Assembly (NCBI RefSeq): GCF_008638305.1
Contig: NZ_VTPZ01000014.1
Span: 1 to 64,000, forward strand
Direction: 5' to 3'
DNA: 64,000 nt
Source of the DNA: Pseudomonas profundi
GTDB taxonomy: Bacteria; Pseudomonadota; Gammaproteobacteria; Pseudomonadales; Pseudomonadaceae
Within the stretch, counting starts at the first letter, position 1, and each line of letters begins with the position of its first letter. Below, piece by piece: positions 61,385 to 64,000 of this stretch. The notes beneath the pieces are model-generated. The model saw nothing but the letters and a program-made list of their open reading frames with translations. It made no database searches and was not told the DNA's origin. The translations under genes were made by a program, and so were the position numbers.

Positions 61385-62746
61385 TCAACCAATCAGCTCG
61401 GCTGCCAGGCGGTTGTGATCTTCGATTAACGTGGGCAATTCTCCGGTCAGCAATTCACCTCGCTCCACTACCAGCCGGCCGTTGATAATGCTGTAGGCCA
61501 CCCGTGGCGGTGTGCAGAATACCAGTGCGGCCAAGGGATCGGTCTGCGCGCCCGCCATGGCAATATCATCAGTACGAAACGCCACGATATCTCCGCAGTA
61601 TCCCGCCTGAATACGGCCTAATGCATCGCTGCGCCCGAGCACTTCTGCCCCGCCCCGGGTGGCAAGCTCGAGCGCTTCGCGCGCAGTCATCGCGCCCGGG
61701 TCCTCATCCCGCACGCGCGCCGAGAGCATCGCCTGGCGTGCTTCATCGAGCAGGTTATTGCTGTCATTCGAGGCACTACCGTCCACCCCGAGACCGACTT
61801 TCACCCCCGCCTGACGCATTTTTCTGATTGGCGCCAGACCGGAAGCAAGCCGCATATTGGAGCAGGGACAATGCGCAACGCCCGTGCCGGTACGCGCAAA
61901 CAGGGCAATGCCGGCGTCATCCAGCTTGACGCAGTGGGCATGCCAGGTGTTTTCACCTACCCAGCCTACTTCCTGAGCATATTCGGCAGGCGTCATGTTG
62001 TAGACCTCCCTGCAGAAATCGACGTCCTTGCGGTTTTCCGCCGTATGGGTATGCATGCCGACGCCGTAGGCGCGGGCCAGCTTGCCGGTCTCGACCATCA
62101 GCTCGCGGGTAACGGTGAACGGCGAGGAAGGCGCGACGACCACACGGGTCATAGCGTCGGGCGCTGCATCGTTATGCGCTTCAATAACGCGCTGCATGTC
62201 GCTGAGAATCGCATTCTCGTCGGCTTCCACCAACGAGTCCGGTGGCAACCCGCCTTTGCTCTGACCCAGGCTTATGGCTCCGCGCCCGGCGTGGAAGCGA
62301 ATGCCCATTTCGCTGGCAGCCTGGATGCTGTCTTCCAGCTGGATGCCGTTGACATAGAGGTACGCCTGATCCATAGCCGTCGTGCATCCGCTGAGCATCA
62401 ACTCGGCTACCGCCGTACGCGTCGCGGCGCGGGCCATTTCCGGCGTCAGCCGCGACCATACCGGGAACAGCGCAGTCAGCCAGTCAAACAGCTCGGCGTC
62501 CTGCGCTGCGGGCAGCACGCGGGTAAGCGACTGAAACATATGGTGATGGGTATTGATCAGGCCCGGTATGACCACGTGACCAGCCAGATCGATCACGGTA
62601 TCAGCAGTTGCGGGAAGCTCGGCTGCGGCGCCCACCGACTCGATACGATTGCCGCGGATGAATATCGACGCGTTCTTCAGTTCCCGGTATGCCTCGTCCA
62701 TGGTTGCTACGACGGAGGCGTTTTTCAAAAGCAGAGTCTGGGTCAT
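61385..62746 (-). CDS. 8-oxoguanine deaminase-like amidohydrolase
   Basis: This protein, 453 aa from the chosen start, resembles P. aeruginosa PA0142, which deaminates 8-oxoguanine to urate. Matching features, as I recall them, are INTHHHMFQSLTRVLPAA, LLSGCTTA-like LMLSGCTTAM, a GGLPPDS segment, GVGMHTHTAEN, CPCSNMRLASGLAP and LGVDGSASNDSNN. The ATG at 62746 overlaps the hydrolase stop by 4 bp (ATGA); the open frame extends further upstream to 63157. It is the third gene of a minus-strand operon. Product urate would enter the PuuD path. Confidence 0.85.
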   Translation of the reverse strand: MTQTLLLKNASVVATMDEAYRELKNASIFIRGNRIESVGAAAELPATADTVIDLAGHVVIPGLINTHHHMFQSLTRVLPAAQDAELFDWLTALFPVWSRLTPEMARAATRTAVAELMLSGCTTAMDQAYLYVNGIQLEDSIQAASEMGIRFHAGRGAISLGQSKGGLPPDSLVEADENAILSDMQRVIEAHNDAAPDAMTRVVVAPSSPFTVTRELMVETGKLARAYGVGMHTHTAENRKDVDFCREVYNMTPAEYAQEVGWVGENTWHAHCVKLDDAGIALFARTGTGVAHCPCSNMRLASGLAPIRKMRQAGVKVGLGVDGSASNDSNNLLDEARQAMLSARVRDEDPGAMTAREALELATRGGAEVLGRSDALGRIQAGYCGDIVAFRTDDIAMAGAQTDPLAALVFCTPPRVAYSIINGRLVVERGELLTGELPTLIEDHNRLAAELIG

Positions 62747-63555
62747 AGGTAATCCTGAGGGCCGGCGGAAACCGGCGTGGTGTGGTCTTGTTGAACGTCC
62801 ATGCGGGAACATTGCTGCGCTATGAACGAGAAAATGACATCGGCAAGTGCCCGCGGGGCGGATGCCTGGGGCACGTGCCCTGTATCCAGACTTGCCACAT
62901 GTGCGCCGGGCACAAGTTGTTGCATACGGCGCTGGGCGGCAAGGATGACTGAACGGTCCTTGCGCGCCTCCACATAAAGGCGCGCAAGTCGTCCGAAGCG
63001 CTCTTCGGTCCAACGGGGAATCATCGCGCGAGTCCCCTCTGGCTGCGCACCGAGTTTCCCCGCGGCAGCAAAGGCAGCCTCCTCGGGCAGATCCTGTAGA
63101 AAAATATCGCGCGCGGCGCTCAGTGGAACACGGGACGTCTCTCGATCGGCTGACCATTCGAGAAAGGGCGTGATGCCCGCGGCCTCAGGAATCTCCCTAC
63201 GTAGTCCGGCAGTCAATTCGGCGAATCCCAGCCCGGACGGAAGCATCATCCCTGCAACGTAGATCACCCCGGTAACCCGTTCACTGATCGCTTCGGCCGC
63301 CTGAGTGGCGATGACGCCCCCACCGGAATGGCCAAGCAAAAACAGCGGACCTCCGACGTCTGCACAACATTCCAGCACGTGATCGACGCAGCTCCGTAGT
63401 GACAACTGATCGCCCTCTGCAGGGTGCGCGCTGCTGCCGGGCATGTCGGGCGTCAACACGCGGATTCCGGAGGCGTCCAACATGGGTCTGATTGAGTCCC
63501 ATATCCAGCTTCCCGCCCAGGCGCCATGAATCAGAACGATGGTTGGTTCACGCAT
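62743..63555 (-). CDS. Alpha/beta hydrolase, EstA/salicylate-esterase-like
   Basis: This protein, 270 aa from the chosen start, has [17 protein letters not shown], nucleophile elbow [16 protein letters not shown] and a C-terminal His in [15 protein letters not shown], so the Ser-Asp-His triad is plausible. It resembles plant-type methyl-ester hydrolases and acyl hydrolases. The ATG at 63555 overlaps the upstream oxygenase stop by 8 bp; the downstream deaminase overlaps by 4 bp. It may cleave an ester or amide in the same pathway; substrate unknown. Confidence 0.83.
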   Translation of the reverse strand: MREPTIVLIHGAWAGSWIWDSIRPMLDASGIRVLTPDMPGSSAHPAEGDQLSLRSCVDHVLECCADVGGPLFLLGHSGGGVIATQAAEAISERVTGVIYVAGMMLPSGLGFAELTAGLRREIPEAAGITPFLEWSADRETSRVPLSAARDIFLQDLPEEAAFAAAGKLGAQPEGTRAMIPRWTEERFGRLARLYVEARKDRSVILAAQRRMQQLVPGAHVASLDTGHVPQASAPRALADVIFSFIAQQCSRMDVQQDHTTPVSAGPQDYL

Positions 63556-64000
63556 AGGTTCTCCGGTACATCTCGCGTAGATGTTGCTCGACAGTGACGG
63601 GCGGATACCGAGGCGTTTCGCCCGCCTCCAGGCACCCTGGCAGACAGCGCACCTCATGCTGCAGTGCACCGCTGAAAAAGAACGGCACTGAATAGCGCTC
63701 CTCGCCGGACGTGTTGATAACCCGGTGCAATGTGGAGCGATAACGGTCGTTGGTCCAGCGCGCGATCATGTCGCCCAGGTTCACCACGAAGGTGCCCGGC
63801 ACTGGCTTGGCATCAAGCCAACTGGCCGAAGCGGCATTCCAGATCTGCAGACCCGGCTTGTCATCCAGTAGCAGAATAGTAATCCCGCCAAAATCTGTAT
63901 GCGCGCCACAGCCCTTTTCACCGGGCAGCGGCTTGGCCGGCTGTGGCGGATAGTGCAGCAAGCGAAGCGTGGCCAGCGGATCGGTGCAAAAGTCCTCGAA
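63548..64000 (-). CDS. Isopenicillin-N-synthase-like 2-oxoglutarate/Fe(II) oxygenase, partial
   Basis: The gene runs off the window edge; at least 150 C-terminal residues are visible. The Fe site is [12 protein letters not shown] with the distal His in [11 protein letters not shown], and the cosubstrate Arg is in [11 protein letters not shown]. The C-terminal [11 protein letters not shown] is typical of the family. It overlaps the hydrolase by 8 bp and leads the operon with the 8-oxoguanine deaminase. The N-terminal half and start lie outside this window. Confidence 0.85.
   Translation of the reverse strand, partial: FEDFCTDPLATLRLLHYPPQPAKPLPGEKGCGAHTDFGGITILLLDDKPGLQIWNAASASWLDAKPVPGTFVVNLGDMIARWTNDRYRSTLHRVINTSGEERYSVPFFFSGALQHEVRCLPGCLEAGETPRYPPVTVEQHLREMYRRTYA

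Noticed and set aside
152-64000. Long antisense frames opposite many genes (for example within xdhB, the TRAP permease and dsbD)
   Set aside because: These are shadow frames expected in GC-rich DNA; the sense frames have domains and conserved motifs.

Overview
The window is GC-rich, densely coded bacterial chromosome from a gammaproteobacterium, most likely a Pseudomonas or Halopseudomonas relative. This placement rests on gene content recalled from that group: a dsbG-dsbE-dsbD block divergent from a two-component pair, a cytochrome-fused urate hydroxylase (PuuD) inside an xdhABC-guaD operon, NCS2 and BMP-type purine uptake, and an LpxR/DUF2219 outer-membrane protein. No rRNA, tRNA, CRISPR array, integrase or intact insertion sequence was seen.

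Layout, left side. 0-9 kb: 3-hydroxyacyl-CoA dehydrogenase, a block of about 0.6 kb of short palindromic repeats, a secreted endonuclease I, a TAXI-TRAP transporter and an acyl-CoA ligase. 9-13.6 kb: LpxR-like lipid A deacylase, zinc metallopeptidase, a phosphoribosyltransferase-HAD fusion, and SCO1 and CtaG (copper delivery to cytochrome oxidase). 13.6-19.2 kb: periplasmic thiol-redox operon dsbD-dsbE-dsbG, divergent from the regulators dsbR-dsbS. 19.2-23.3 kb: sulfide/persulfide module with two persulfide-dioxygenase-type hydrolases, a DUF2892 protein, two YeeE/YedE half-transporters and an ArsR-type sensor with two candidate sensing cysteines. 23.7-33.3 kb: a patchwork of SDR and VOC enzymes with TetR and AraC regulators, a KGG-repeat stress protein, an NCS2 purine permease and an MFS transporter. 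It also holds a truncated thioesterase gene and a truncated second copy of an SDR gene, signs of rearrangement.

35.9-39.4 kb is a visibly AT-richer three-gene operon: a Cap4/DUF4297-type nuclease, a small middle component and an SMC/Rad50-like ATPase. It matches the Lamassu/DdmABC (ABC-three-component) anti-phage and anti-plasmid architecture. The genes overlap each other and sit between two lipoprotein genes, and the block is bracketed by a 29-bp inverted repeat. This is the most striking system in the window.

41.5-64 kb is a large purine salvage and catabolism region. Uptake is by an outer-membrane Tsx-like channel and a BMP-family ABC transporter whose binding protein is encoded 12 kb from its ATPase and permeases. 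Guanine deaminase and xanthine dehydrogenase XdhABC feed urate to PuuD, then UraH and UraD yield allantoin. Around this core lie three further amidohydrolases of the purine/8-oxoguanine deaminase type, three isopenicillin-N-synthase-like 2-oxoglutarate/Fe(II) oxygenases and an alpha/beta hydrolase. These suggest a pathway for modified purines whose substrates cannot be read from sequence. A RutR-like TetR regulator sits inside the region, and imperfect TGACCA-N2-TGGTCA palindromes lie in the xdhA/ABC divergent promoter and upstream of the BMP gene.
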